From assembly GCA_028868695.1 (NCBI GenBank), contig JAGWTZ010000004.1, positions 1-64,000 of the forward strand: a stretch of 64,000 bases of DNA, written 5' to 3'. Below, one piece after another: positions 8,733 through 16,810 of the stretch (positions are counted from its first letter, which is position 1; each line of letters starts with the position of its first letter). The translations under genes and the position numbers were made by a program. The notes under the pieces were generated by a model. It did no database searches, was not told where the DNA came from, and saw only the letters and a program-made list of their open reading frames with translations. Origin of the DNA: Alphaproteobacteria bacterium (lineage in GTDB: Bacteria; Pseudomonadota; Alphaproteobacteria; Rhizobiales; Aestuariivirgaceae).

Positions 8733-9728
8733 ATGCGTCTCGACAACCAGCGTGAAAGCGGAAACATTGATGACCAGCGCGGCCAGGGCGGCGGCATGGG
8801 CTTTCCCGGCGGCGGCTCTTCCGGCTTTGGCGGTGGCGGGGGAGGCGGCGGCCTTGGCATTTTGCTGCCGCTCTTGCTCAACACCATCGGCTTTCGCGGC
8901 GTCATCGTTCTTGCCGTGCTTTATTTCGCGCTCAAAATGTTCACGGGCGTTGACCTGCTGAACATCGCAGCCGGCGGCGGGGGCACGGGCTTTCAGCTTC
9001 CTTCCACCACCACATCATCCTCAATTGGCCAGCCCGGCGCGGCCGTGGCCCCTGGCGGCACGAAGTCCGCCGCCGATGCCGCGAGCGATCCCGGCAAGCA
9101 TTTCGTGGCCAAGGTTCTGGGCTCCACTGAAGATGTTTGGACCAAGATTTTCGCCGACATGGGCCAGCAATATCAAAAGCCGCGCCTGGTGCTGTTCTCG
9201 AACTTCACCCAATCCGGCTGTGGCACGGCGCAATCATCCATGGGCCCCTTCTATTGCCCGGCCGACCAGAAGGTCTACATCGACCTCGCCTTCTACAAGG
9301 AGCTGAAGGACAAGCTGGGCGCGCCCGGCGATTTCGCGCAGGCTTATGTGGTGGCGCATGAGGTGGGCCACCATGTGCAGAACCTGCTGGGCATCGCCGA
9401 TCAGGTGGATAACGCCCGCCGCAGCGCTTCCGAAACCGAGGCCAACCACCTCTCGGTGAAGATGGAGCTGCAGGCCGATTGCTTTGCCGGCGTCTGGGCC
9501 ACCGAGGCTGATGCCATGAGCCACATTCTCGAAAGCGGCGACGTTGAGGAAGCGCTGAACGCCGCCAGCCAGATTGGCGATGACCATTTGCAGAAGGCCT
9601 CGCAGGGCTATGCCGTGCCGGACACCTTCACCCACGGCACCTCGGCCCAGCGCGTGAAATGGTTCAAGACCGGCCTTGCCGCCAAGAGCCTGAACGATTG
9701 CGACACCTTCAACGCCGCCAATCTTTGA
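8733..9728 (+). CDS. YpfJ-type putative neutral zinc metallopeptidase
   Basis: A 331-residue membrane-anchored protein. The N-terminal 35 residues are glycine-rich and polar ('[13 protein letters not shown]'), followed by one transmembrane helix (about residues 46-65, '[14 protein letters not shown]'), and then the conserved domain with the zinc motif HEVGHH at 209-214 and a probable third ligand in '[12 protein letters not shown]'. This arrangement is typical of the YpfJ/KPN_00809 family (neutral zinc metallopeptidase). Proteolysis is inferred from the family motif; no substrate is known. Start ATG 8733 has a strong GGGGG ribosome site. Confidence 0.9.
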   Translation: MRLDNQRESGNIDDQRGQGGGMGFPGGGSSGFGGGGGGGGLGILLPLLLNTIGFRGVIVLAVLYFALKMFTGVDLLNIAAGGGGTGFQLPSTTTSSSIGQPGAAVAPGGTKSAADAASDPGKHFVAKVLGSTEDVWTKIFADMGQQYQKPRLVLFSNFTQSGCGTAQSSMGPFYCPADQKVYIDLAFYKELKDKLGAPGDFAQAYVVAHEVGHHVQNLLGIADQVDNARRSASETEANHLSVKMELQADCFAGVWATEADAMSHILESGDVEEALNAASQIGDDHLQKASQGYAVPDTFTHGTSAQRVKWFKTGLAAKSLNDCDTFNAANL

Positions 9729-9752
9729 CCGGCCGCCGGCGTCACAAGTTTC

Positions 9753-9840
9753 GCTCCTGCCCGCCAAGGGCAGGAGCCCATCAACCAGCCGTTAAGCAAA
9801 GGCCTTAACGGCCTGTTGGTGTTGGGCGGGAAAATCCCGC
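9753..9840 (+). other. Three consecutive hairpins between genes
   Basis: GCTCCTGCCC/GGGCAGGAGC (9753-9777, perfect 10 bp), GCCGTTAAG/CTTAACGGC (9788-9812, 9 bp) and GCGGGA/TCCCGC (9826-9840) follow one another downstream of the metallopeptidase and upstream of the sugar transferase. None is followed by a clear T run, so they may be transcript 3' end stabilisers, operators or a structured leader. Confidence 0.5.
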
Positions 9841-9918
9841 GTGCGCGCGCCGTGCATTGCAACTTGTTCACCGTCTTTCAAAGGCCCTTGCCTAAGCCGT
9901 GAAGAAACGGGGGAAGCC

Positions 9919-11328
9919 ATGCGGCGCAATCTCAATGACGAAGTGGGCAAACGGCTGCTCAAGGGCCTTGATCTGGCAGGGCTTGGCGGCCTCAGTCTTG
10001 TGGCCAGTTTCCTGGCGGTGCGCGGCGGTGATGGCGCCGATGCTGTTCTGGCCGGCTTCTTCGCCCTTGCCCTCACCTTCCTGTGCATGATCATCCTGCG
10101 CGGCCTTGATCTCTATGAGGCGCGCAAGCAGGTGCACCTTGGCTCCAGCATCATCAAATCCATCACTGCCGTGGCCATTGTTGGCCTGGCGGCCGCGCTT
10201 TGCGCGCGCCTCATCGGCTTGCAGTTTGAGGAAGGCTGGGCCCGCCTGTGGCTGCCGGGCAGCGCGGCCTATATCATGCTCTCCCGGCTTCTCGCCTGGG
10301 CTCTGGTGCGCCGCGATGTGCACAGTGGCGCGCTGCGCCAGCGCATCGCCATTGTGGGTGGCGGCAAGGCGGCCGAAGACGCCATCACCACGCTGGAAAA
10401 CTCCAAGGGTCTCGACATTGAAATCCTCGGCCTGTTTGACGACCGTTTCGACAACCGCAGCCCCGCCTCCATTCACCGCGTGAAGAAGCTGGGCAAGATC
10501 GCCGATCTTGATGCCTATGCCCGCGCCAATGCGGTGGATCTGGTCATCGTTGCCATTCCCATTTCGGCCGAGCAGCGCCTGCTGCAAATCCTCAAGCGCA
10601 TTTGGGAACTGCCGGTGGACATCCGCGTCTCCGGCCAGGCGGCCAAGCTGCGCCTGTCGCGCTCGGCCTATCACCATCTGGGCGACCTGCCGCTGCTGCC
10701 GCTGTTTGACCGCCCGCTGAGCCACTGGAACGAATTCACCAAGGATGTGCTGGACCGTTTCGTGGCGCTCATCGCCATCCTTCTGCTCTCGCCGGTTCTG
10801 GCGCTGGTGGCGCTGGCCGTGCGCCTCGAAAGCAAGGGGCCCATCATCTTCAAGCAGAAGCGCTTCGGCTTCAACAATGAGCTGATCGAGGTCTACAAGT
10901 TCCGCTCCATGTATGTGGACAAGAGCGACGCCACCGCCGCCAAGCTGGTGACCAAGGGTGACCCGCGCGTCACCAGGGTGGGCCGCATCATCCGCAAGAC
11001 CTCGCTGGATGAGCTGCCGCAGCTTTTCAACGTGCTCAAGGGCCAGCTCTCGCTTGTCGGCCCGCGCCCGCATGCCACCCAGGCCAAGGCCGCCGGCGGC
11101 CTTTACGATCAGGTGGTGGAAGGTTACTTCGCGCGCCACAAGGTGAAGCCCGGCATCACCGGCTGGGCGCAGATCAACGGCTGGCGCGGCGAGACCGACA
11201 CCGTTGAAAAGATCGAACAGCGTGTGAAGCACGATCTTGAATATATCGACCAATGGTCCCTGCGCCTTGATCTTTACATTCTCATGAAGACGCCGCTGGC
11301 CTTGCTGAAAAGCGAAAACGCCTACTGA
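9919..11328 (+). CDS. Undecaprenyl-phosphate sugar phosphotransferase (WcaJ/PssA-type)
   Basis: A 469-residue polyisoprenyl-phosphate hexose-1-phosphate transferase that starts exopolysaccharide repeat units by loading a sugar-1-phosphate on the lipid carrier. N-terminal half: four hydrophobic segments followed by a Rossmann-like domain ('IAIVGGGKAAEDAI'). C-terminal half: the bacterial sugar transferase domain with 'KGPIIFKQKRFGFNNELIEVYKFRSM' features, 'TSLDELPQLFNVLKGQLSLVGPRPH' and 'VKPGITGWAQINGWRG'. Start ATG 9919 has GGGGGAAG upstream; the track ORF begins 26 codons earlier without support. No further polysaccharide genes follow, though an unrelated-looking polysaccharide membrane protein ends at base 630. 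Confidence 0.92.
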   Translation: MRRNLNDEVGKRLLKGLDLAGLGGLSLVASFLAVRGGDGADAVLAGFFALALTFLCMIILRGLDLYEARKQVHLGSSIIKSITAVAIVGLAAALCARLIGLQFEEGWARLWLPGSAAYIMLSRLLAWALVRRDVHSGALRQRIAIVGGGKAAEDAITTLENSKGLDIEILGLFDDRFDNRSPASIHRVKKLGKIADLDAYARANAVDLVIVAIPISAEQRLLQILKRIWELPVDIRVSGQAAKLRLSRSAYHHLGDLPLLPLFDRPLSHWNEFTKDVLDRFVALIAILLLSPVLALVALAVRLESKGPIIFKQKRFGFNNELIEVYKFRSMYVDKSDATAAKLVTKGDPRVTRVGRIIRKTSLDELPQLFNVLKGQLSLVGPRPHATQAKAAGGLYDQVVEGYFARHKVKPGITGWAQINGWRGETDTVEKIEQRVKHDLEYIDQWSLRLDLYILMKTPLALLKSENAY

Positions 11329-11430
11329 TCGGTAATGCGGCCCCTTCCGGGTTGGTATTCCGCCAAATCAATGCTAACCCTGTGTTGAACTGCCGCAAAG
11401 GCAGGCAACAGAACCTGGGGAAGCATCAAC

Positions 11431-11727
11431 ATGGATCAGAACACTCTCAACCTCATCATTTCGGCCATCGCTGGCCTGGCCGCGGGCCATGGCACGGGTG
11501 CTGCCAACCAGAGCACGTCCCTTGGCCCGGTGGGCAACACTGCAACGGGCGCCATCGGCGGCGTGCTTGGTGGCCTGATCGCCGCGCTGGTTCCTGCCTT
11601 GCAGCAGATCGGCACGGGCACGGTGAATGGCGGCAACCTCGGTGGCGGCGCCATCGGCGGCATCGTGCTCACAGCCATCGTCTCGGCCCTCAAGAACAAC
11701 ATGGGCGGCGGCACGGCGGCGAAGTAA
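11431..11727 (+). CDS. Small glycine-rich membrane protein, paralogue 1
   Basis: A 98-residue protein of unknown function. Two hydrophobic stretches rich in Gly and Ala are visible ('LIISAIAGLAAGHGTGAA' and 'GAIGGVLGGLIAALVPALQQI', then 'GGGAIGGIVLTAIVSALKNN'), with GxxxG spacing resembling glycine zippers. 'SLGPVGNTATGAIGG' is repeated almost word for word in the next gene ('SLGPIGNTIAGAVGG'). GGGGAAG provides a good ribosome site. I do not recognise the family; the pair looks like a tandem duplication of a small membrane or envelope protein. Confidence 0.75.
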   Translation: MDQNTLNLIISAIAGLAAGHGTGAANQSTSLGPVGNTATGAIGGVLGGLIAALVPALQQIGTGTVNGGNLGGGAIGGIVLTAIVSALKNNMGGGTAAK

Positions 11728-11764
11728 CACCGCGCGCCACGCATCTCATTTCCGCGGCCGCCAA

Positions 11765-11788
11765 CCGCAAGGTTTGCGGCTGTTTTGT
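11765..11788 (+). terminator. Probable terminator between the two small paralogues
   Basis: CCGCAA/TTGCGG stem with a GGT loop (11765-11779), followed by CTGTTTTGTT. A short stem but with a T-rich tail in the right place after the first small gene; suggests the two paralogues can be transcribed separately. Confidence 0.5.
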
Positions 11789-11888
11789 TGTGCGCTGCAT
11801 CACGGCTTTGGTTTGGTGATGTGCCGCTTCGATGTTACAACTCGGCGAGGTCTGCCATCACGGAAGATCGAATCAAGGGGGTAGAAAA

Positions 11889-12167
11889 ATGGATATCACG
11901 TCACTTCTCATCCAGCTCGTTGCCGGCGCTGTCGGCGGCAATGTGGGTGGCACCGCAATGAAGGATCAAAGCCTCGGGCCAATCGGCAACACCATTGCCG
12001 GCGCCGTGGGCGGCCTTGGCGGCGGCACGGTTCTGGGCTCGCTGATTCCTGCCCTTGCCTCGGCTGCGGCCGGTGGCTCCACGGTTGGCAATCTCGCCGC
12101 CAGCGGCGTGGGCGGCCTGGTGCTGCAAATCATCGTTGGCCTGATCAAGAGCAAGATGGGCAACTGA
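11889..12167 (+). CDS. Small glycine-rich membrane protein, paralogue 2
   Basis: A 92-residue relative of the preceding gene. It shares the order hydrophobic segment, 'KDQSLGPIGNTIAGAVGGLGGG', long Gly/Ala hydrophobic segment, and a final hydrophobic helix ending in a short basic tail ('IVGLIKSKMGN'). I chose ATG 11889 over the track start (11832) because GGGGG lies just upstream and the paralogue starts at the matching place. Function unknown. A clear intrinsic terminator follows. Confidence 0.75.
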   Translation: MDITSLLIQLVAGAVGGNVGGTAMKDQSLGPIGNTIAGAVGGLGGGTVLGSLIPALASAAAGGSTVGNLAASGVGGLVLQIIVGLIKSKMGN

Positions 12168-12190
12168 TCCCAAGCCAGCGCGAATGAGAG

Positions 12191-12216
12191 GGGCGCCCAT
12201 TGTGGCGCCCTTTTTT
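12191..12216 (+). terminator. Rho-independent terminator
   Basis: GGGCGCC/GGCGCCC stem (12191-12197 with 12204-12210), six-base loop, then TTTTTT. A textbook terminator for the small paralogue; its T run abuts the stop codon of the convergent dehydrogenase gene. Confidence 0.9.
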
Positions 12217-13189
12217 ATTGCGGCAGCCGCCCGCCCAGCTCATCGGCGATATGCGCCTTGATGATGTCGTCAAAACTCTTCTCGGCCTCGAAGCCAAGCT
12301 CGCGCGCACGACGCGCCTCAAAGCGCGTGGGCCAGCCCTTTACGATCGTCCAGATGGTGTCATCCGGCACCTCGCGGATGAGCGCGAGCGGCTTGTCACC
12401 CGCCACCCGCTTCAGCGCATCCAGCTGCTCCTGCACGGTGACGCCCACGCCAGGCATGGTGAGATTGCGCCGCGGGCCGACGCGCCCGCCATCAATGCTG
12501 GCGGCATGGATGAGGAAGTTCACCGCCGAGCGCGGGCTCGCATGGGTGTGCACCACATCGCGCGGCACGGGCAGAACCGCTTCCTGGCCCGCCAGCGGCT
12601 CGCGGATGATATTGGAGAAGAAGCCGGAGGCCGCCTTGTTGGGTTTCCCCGGCCGCACGCAAATGGTGGGCAGGCGGATGCCGATGCCATCGAATATGCC
12701 CTTGCGCGTGTAATCCGCCAGCAGGGCCTCGCTCATCATCTTCTGCGTGCCATAGGAGGTGAGCGGCGTGAGATGGAAATCATCGGGGATCACCGCAGGG
12801 AAGGGCGCACCGAACACCGCGATAGAGGATGTGAACACCACGCGCGGCGAAATGCGCGCCGCGCGCATGGCGTCAAACAGCACGCGCGTGCCATCGAGGT
12901 TGACGCGGTAGCCGAGATCGAAGTTCGCTTCCGCCTCGCCCGAGACAATCCCCGCCAGGTGAAACACCACATCGGGCTTGGCTGCCATCAGCCCAGCAGC
13001 GAAGGTGGGGGCCGCAAGATCGCCCACATGGGCATTGAGCGGTGTGACGCCGCGCGGCCATTCGCTCGCCACCACGTCAACAAGGTCAATGGCAGTAATG
13101 GCCTTGCCGTTCAGCTGGCCATCTTGCATCAGCCGCGCCGTGAGCTTGCGGCCGATCATGCCGGCTGCCCCGGTGATGAGAATGCGCAT
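12215..13189 (-). CDS. denD: NAD-dependent epimerase/dehydratase family, D-erythronate dehydrogenase-like
   Basis: A 324-residue extended short-chain dehydrogenase. N-terminal Rossmann motif 'ITGAAGMIGRKL', 'DVVFHLAGIVSG', the catalytic region with 'FTSSIAVFG' and 'SYGTQKMMSEALL' (YxxxK). The pattern 'EANFDLGYRVNLDGTR' and overall length match DenD-type enzymes, which oxidise D-erythronate at C2; other sugar-acid dehydrogenases share the fold, so substrate is not certain. It is third in the leftward unit LacI -> DHDPS-like -> denD (3-base gap to its upstream partner), implying a sugar-acid step in the same pathway. Confidence 0.75.
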   Translation of the reverse strand: MRILITGAAGMIGRKLTARLMQDGQLNGKAITAIDLVDVVASEWPRGVTPLNAHVGDLAAPTFAAGLMAAKPDVVFHLAGIVSGEAEANFDLGYRVNLDGTRVLFDAMRAARISPRVVFTSSIAVFGAPFPAVIPDDFHLTPLTSYGTQKMMSEALLADYTRKGIFDGIGIRLPTICVRPGKPNKAASGFFSNIIREPLAGQEAVLPVPRDVVHTHASPRSAVNFLIHAASIDGGRVGPRRNLTMPGVGVTVQEQLDALKRVAGDKPLALIREVPDDTIWTIVKGWPTRFEARRARELGFEAEKSFDDIIKAHIADELGGRLPQ

Positions 13190-13192
13190 GTC

Positions 13193-14116
13193 TTACTTTC
13201 CCCAGCGCAGCGCCAGCGGATTTGCTTCGCGCGCCAGTTCCAGCAAACCCTTGCGCGTTTCCGGATGCAAGGGGCGAAGCGGGTGGCGCACATGATCGGA
13301 CTTGATCACGCCGCCTTCCTTCATCACCGCCTTGGCGGAGCGCAGGCCGCACTGGCGGTTCTCGTAATTGATCAGCGGCAGCAGATTCTTGTAGATCGCG
13401 GCCGCCTTGGCGCGGTCTCCCGCATGATGAGCAATGATCGCGGGCCGGATCAGGTCAGGGATCATCGCCGAGCACATCGAGCCGGTGGCTCCGGCATCAA
13501 GATCGGCCATCAGGGTGATCGACTCTTCGCCGTCAAACGGGCCCACGATGCTCTTGCCGGCTGCCGCGATCAGGTCACGCAGCTTTTGCGCGGCAAAGGC
13601 CACCTCGATCTTGAAATAGGAAACCAGCGGAACTTCCTGCGCCAGCCGCACAAGGAAGGGAACGGAAAGCTTGACGCCCGAAAGCGGCGCATCTTGCACC
13701 ATGATGGGCAGGCCGCTGGCCTTGGCGATGGCCGCGAAGTGTTCAATCATCGCGCCTTCATCGGCCTGCAGCGCGGCGCCGTGATAGGGTGGCATCAGCA
13801 TCAGCATGGCGGCGCCATGGTCGGCCGCATGCCTGGCGCGGGCAGCGGCGATTTGCGTCGAGAAATGCGAACAGGTGACAATGACTGGCACGCGGCCGTT
13901 CACCTGTTTCAGGCAGGCCTCGGTGGAAACGCGCCGCTCTTCATCCGTCATCACAAACTGCTCGGAGAAATTGGCGAGGATGCAGATGGCGTCTGACCCC
14001 TGGTCCACCATCAGGTCCATCACCCGGCGCTGGCCGTCCAGATCAAGCGCGCCATCGTCATGGAACACGGTGGGGGCAACAGGCAGAACGCCGGTGAGGG
14101 GCCTTGAGAGTTTCAT
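13193..14116 (-). CDS. Dihydrodipicolinate synthase family lyase (divergent)
   Basis: A 307-residue class I aldolase-type TIM barrel. The Schiff-base Lys is likely K169 in 'VSYFKIEVAF'. The loop that normally reads YNxP in DHDPS/NAL enzymes is 'QDAP' (141-144), so the usual catalytic Tyr is replaced, and the GTTGE loop reads 'NFSEQ'. This argues against lysine biosynthesis and for a 2-keto-3-deoxy acid aldolase or dehydratase, but no reaction can be fixed. ATG 14116 is chosen over the track start 12 codons upstream because of family alignment. Operonic with denD and the LacI regulator. Confidence 0.8.
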   Translation of the reverse strand: MKLSRPLTGVLPVAPTVFHDDGALDLDGQRRVMDLMVDQGSDAICILANFSEQFVMTDEERRVSTEACLKQVNGRVPVIVTCSHFSTQIAAARARHAADHGAAMLMLMPPYHGAALQADEGAMIEHFAAIAKASGLPIMVQDAPLSGVKLSVPFLVRLAQEVPLVSYFKIEVAFAAQKLRDLIAAAGKSIVGPFDGEESITLMADLDAGATGSMCSAMIPDLIRPAIIAHHAGDRAKAAAIYKNLLPLINYENRQCGLRSAKAVMKEGGVIKSDHVRHPLRPLHPETRKGLLELAREANPLALRWGK

Positions 14117-14161
14117 GGGGATCACTTTCCAAATGGTTGCCCCGCGGGCCAAGGCAGTGGC

Positions 14162-15157
14162 CTAGACCTTCGGGTGTTCCAGCATTTGTAATACAATTGG
14201 CTCGGTACCTGCAATACGCGCCATCACCATGCGCGCCAGTTCCTGGCCAGCCAGCCGGAAATCCTCGCCGATGCCGATAATGTTCTGCTCAAACAGCTGG
14301 ATGGTCTCGGAAATCGGCTTGGCCACCATGTCATAATCACGCCCGATCATCTTGCCGCCTTGGCGCATGCCGGCGATGGTGGCCAGCGCCACGCTGGAGG
14401 ATACGCAGACAATGCCGTCCGGCCCGTCGCGCCGCTCGGCCAGCGCCTTGGTGGCCAGCACCAGCTGCTGCACCTCGGAATCAGTGTCCACCGTGCTGAG
14501 CAGTTCGCCGCGCATGCCAAAAGTGCTGAGCCCGCGGTTGAAGCCGCCCAACGTGTGGTGGAAATAGTTGAGCTGTGCTGGCGGCCCGATCAGCACCAGG
14601 TTCTTGCGGCCGTGCTTGTGCAGCAGGTGCACCGCCTCGAAGGCGAAGGCGTCATTGTTGAAATCGAAATAGGCGTGTTCGATGCCCATGGCGGTGCGGC
14701 CATGGGTGGCGAAGGGCATGTTGTTTTCGATGAGATAGCGCACGCGCGGATCATCCGGCTGGGTGCGCGAAATGATGACGCCATCGGCGGAGTTGGTTTC
14801 AACAATGTAGCGGATGGGGTCCATCGGATCGGAGAGCGAATAAGGCGTGATCACCAGATGGTAGGGCGTGTCCTTCAGCGCATCTGAAATGCCATAGACA
14901 ATATTGGCAAAGAAGCCCGAGCCGCCGTCTTCCGCGTTCAGCACCACGGTGATCACATTGCTCTTGCCGGTGCGCAGGCGCACGCCCGCGCGATTCGGCC
15001 GGTAGCCCATCTGCTGGGCGGCCTTCTGCACGCGGCGGCGCGTTTCCAGCGCGATTTCCGGGCTGTCACGCAGCGCCTGGCTGACCGTGGAAATGCCAAG
15101 CCCGGTGATCTCCGCAAGCGAGCGCAGGGTAGGGCGCTTTTCTGAACCATCCGACAT
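14162..15157 (-). CDS. LacI family transcriptional regulator
   Basis: A 331-residue repressor. The N-terminal HTH ('TLRSLAEITGLGISTVSQALR') and hinge helix ('GYRPNRAGVRLRTGKSN') are followed by a periplasmic-binding-like effector domain. The ORF-track start is a TTG; ATG 15157 gives the standard spacing before the HTH. It is divergent from the ABC transporter operon, and two TGAA(A/T)CGTT(T/G)CA dyads occur in the shared intergenic region, so it most probably controls both directions in response to the transported sugar or a catabolite. Position and partners resemble YcjW of the E. coli ycj cluster. Confidence 0.92.
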   Translation of the reverse strand: MSDGSEKRPTLRSLAEITGLGISTVSQALRDSPEIALETRRRVQKAAQQMGYRPNRAGVRLRTGKSNVITVVLNAEDGGSGFFANIVYGISDALKDTPYHLVITPYSLSDPMDPIRYIVETNSADGVIISRTQPDDPRVRYLIENNMPFATHGRTAMGIEHAYFDFNNDAFAFEAVHLLHKHGRKNLVLIGPPAQLNYFHHTLGGFNRGLSTFGMRGELLSTVDTDSEVQQLVLATKALAERRDGPDGIVCVSSSVALATIAGMRQGGKMIGRDYDMVAKPISETIQLFEQNIIGIGEDFRLAGQELARMVMARIAGTEPIVLQMLEHPKV

Positions 15158-15181
15158 GGCGCACAATTCATAGGCAAATCC

Positions 15182-15193
15182 TGAATCGTTTCA
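15182..15193. promoter_or_regulatory. Candidate LacI-family operator 1
   Basis: TGAATCGTTTCA: a 12-bp near-perfect dyad with the central CG characteristic of LacI/GalR operators, 25 bases upstream of the regulator start. Confidence 0.6.
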
Positions 15194-15248
15194 AGTCCAG
15201 AAAAGCAATTGTGCAGCGCAATATTTCGCCGCCAAAAATTTTCTCATC

Positions 15249-15260
15249 TGAAACGTTGCA
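15249..15260. promoter_or_regulatory. Candidate LacI-family operator 2
   Basis: TGAAACGTTGCA: the same dyad (consensus TGAAACGTTTCA) 67 bp from operator 1 and about 60 bases before the solute-binding protein start. A further half-site (GTTTCA) occurs at about 15283. Two copies suggest cooperative or looping repression. Confidence 0.6.
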
Positions 15261-15319
15261 ATTTGAAAAATGCTGAGTTAGCGTTTCACCACCCAAATAA
15301 GACGAGGGAGGAAATTGTC

Positions 15320-16576
15320 ATGGGTCTGAAGAAATTTGCAGCCGGTCTTGCGTTCACTGCATCGCTCTTTGCGATGGGTGCGGCCAAGGCCACTGACATT
15401 GAAGTGACGCATTGGTGGACATCCGGTGGCGAAGCCGCTGCCGTGGCTGAATTCGCCAAGGCCGTGAACGCCTCGGGCGATCATTGGGTTGACGGCGCCA
15501 TCGCCGGCTCGGGCGACGTTGCCCGCCCGATCATCATTTCGCGTATCTTGGGCGGCAACCCGATGGGCGCCACCCAGCTGAACCCCGGCCATGACGCCGA
15601 CGAACTGATCAAGGCCGGCCTGATGCAGGACCTGACGGACGTGGCCAAGAAGGAAAACTGGGATGGCATCCTGCGTCCCAAGACCCAGCTGGCTTCCTGC
15701 ACGGTGGACGGCAAGGTCTGGTGCGTTCCTGTGAACCTGCACTCGGCCCAGTGGCTGTGGACCAACCGTCACGTCTATGAAAAGCTCGGCCTGCAGCCGC
15801 CGAAGGATTGGAACGAATTCGTCGCCGATGCGCCGAAGCTGAAGGCCGCTGGCATTCAGCCGATGGCCCTGGCCCAGGGCTGGCCGGTTGGCCTGCTGAT
15901 CCAGGACTTGATGGTGGCTGTGGCTGGCGTCGATGGCTTCGTGAAGGTGTACAAGGATCGTGACCTCGGCGTTGCCGGCGGCCCCGATTTCGCCAAGGTC
16001 TTCAAGGCCGTGGAAGACGCCCGCTCGATGGTCGATCCCAAGGACATGACCAAGCAGTGGAACGAAGCTGTGGCCCTCGTGATCACCGGCAAGGCTGGTG
16101 GCGTGGTGCACGGCGACTGGTCTGGCGGTGAATTCCAGGTGGCCAAGATGGTTCCGGGCAAGGACTATGATTGCTTGCCGGGCCTCGGCCTCACCCCTGT
16201 GCTGAACACCGGCGGTGACGTGTTCTACTTCCCGAAGAGCAAGGACCCGAAGATCACCGAAGCCCAGCTGAAGATGGCTTCCACACTGGTGAAGCCGGAC
16301 GTGCAGGTGGCCTTCAACCTGAAGAAGGGCTCGCTGCCGATGCGCGGCGACGTCGATCTGTCGGCTGCCAACGACTGCATGAAGAAGGGCTTGGAAATTC
16401 TTGACCATCCGAAGTCCAACGCCGTTTTCCCGAACGACGTGCAGATGCTGGACCGCGACTCGCTGAACCAGATCAACGACCTGATGACCCAGTTCTTCTC
16501 CACCCCGGCCATGACTGCGGCTGATGTGCAGAAGAAGTTCGTGGACATCATCAAGGCCGCTCCTCCGATGAAGTAA
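15320..16576 (+). CDS. ABC transporter sugar-binding protein (family 1)
   Basis: A 418-residue periplasmic binding protein. Signal peptide 'MGLKKFAAGLAFTASLFAMGAAKA' is followed by 'TDIEVTHWWTSGGEAAAVAEF', the usual start of mature CUT1 sugar-binding proteins. Trp-rich segments ('VWCVPVNLHSAQWLWTNRHVYEKLG') are typical of carbohydrate pockets. Start ATG 15320 has GAGGGAGG upstream; the track start at 15209 would bury the signal peptide. Codon use is strongly biased, as for an abundant protein. First gene of the operon with two permeases and an ATPase. Confidence 0.95.
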   Translation: MGLKKFAAGLAFTASLFAMGAAKATDIEVTHWWTSGGEAAAVAEFAKAVNASGDHWVDGAIAGSGDVARPIIISRILGGNPMGATQLNPGHDADELIKAGLMQDLTDVAKKENWDGILRPKTQLASCTVDGKVWCVPVNLHSAQWLWTNRHVYEKLGLQPPKDWNEFVADAPKLKAAGIQPMALAQGWPVGLLIQDLMVAVAGVDGFVKVYKDRDLGVAGGPDFAKVFKAVEDARSMVDPKDMTKQWNEAVALVITGKAGGVVHGDWSGGEFQVAKMVPGKDYDCLPGLGLTPVLNTGGDVFYFPKSKDPKITEAQLKMASTLVKPDVQVAFNLKKGSLPMRGDVDLSAANDCMKKGLEILDHPKSNAVFPNDVQMLDRDSLNQINDLMTQFFSTPAMTAADVQKKFVDIIKAAPPMK

Positions 16577-16593
16577 GGCGAAAGCCGAACCTG

Positions 16594-16620
16594 GTCCGGC
16601 GGGCACAGCGCCCGCCGGAC
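16594..16620 (+). terminator. Strong hairpin after the binding-protein gene (attenuating terminator or mRNA stabiliser)
   Basis: GTCCGGCGGGC/GCCCGCCGGAC, a perfect 11-bp stem with an ACAGC loop, followed by TGTTTCC. Such hairpins after a binding-protein gene commonly keep its mRNA level above that of the permeases. Confidence 0.65.
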
Positions 16621-16636
16621 TGTTTCCTGCAAAAAG

Positions 16637-16792
16637 TCTCCATTCCAGCCGAGCCGGTCCTGTGCGTGAAGTGCAACAGGCTGGGTCAACGCGTCTTGTG
16701 CGGGCTGGAAGGGTGCGTTCCCTCACATGCCTCACCCTGGCGTGGCGGGAAGGCGCAGCTTCAGCCCATCGCGGGCTTGGCTGGAATGGAGA
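16637..16792. repeat. Inverted-repeat intergenic element
   Basis: TCTCCATTCCAGCCGAGCC (16637-16655) is the reverse complement, with one mismatch, of GGCTTGGCTGGAATGGAGA (16774-16792). The 118-base interior contains a second imperfect inverted pair (GGGCTGGAAGG... and ...CTTCAGCCC). No ORF is evident. It separates the binding-protein gene from the first permease. Confidence 0.7.
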
Positions 16793-16810
16793 TTGTCAAA
16801 GACAGATCAC

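Noticed and set aside
12200-13996. 598-residue plus-strand ORF
   Set aside because: Antisense to denD and the DHDPS-like gene; no recognisable motifs and shadow-type composition.
15278-16735. 485-residue minus-strand ORF
   Set aside because: Antisense to the sugar-binding protein gene, which has a signal peptide, ribosome site and strong codon bias.
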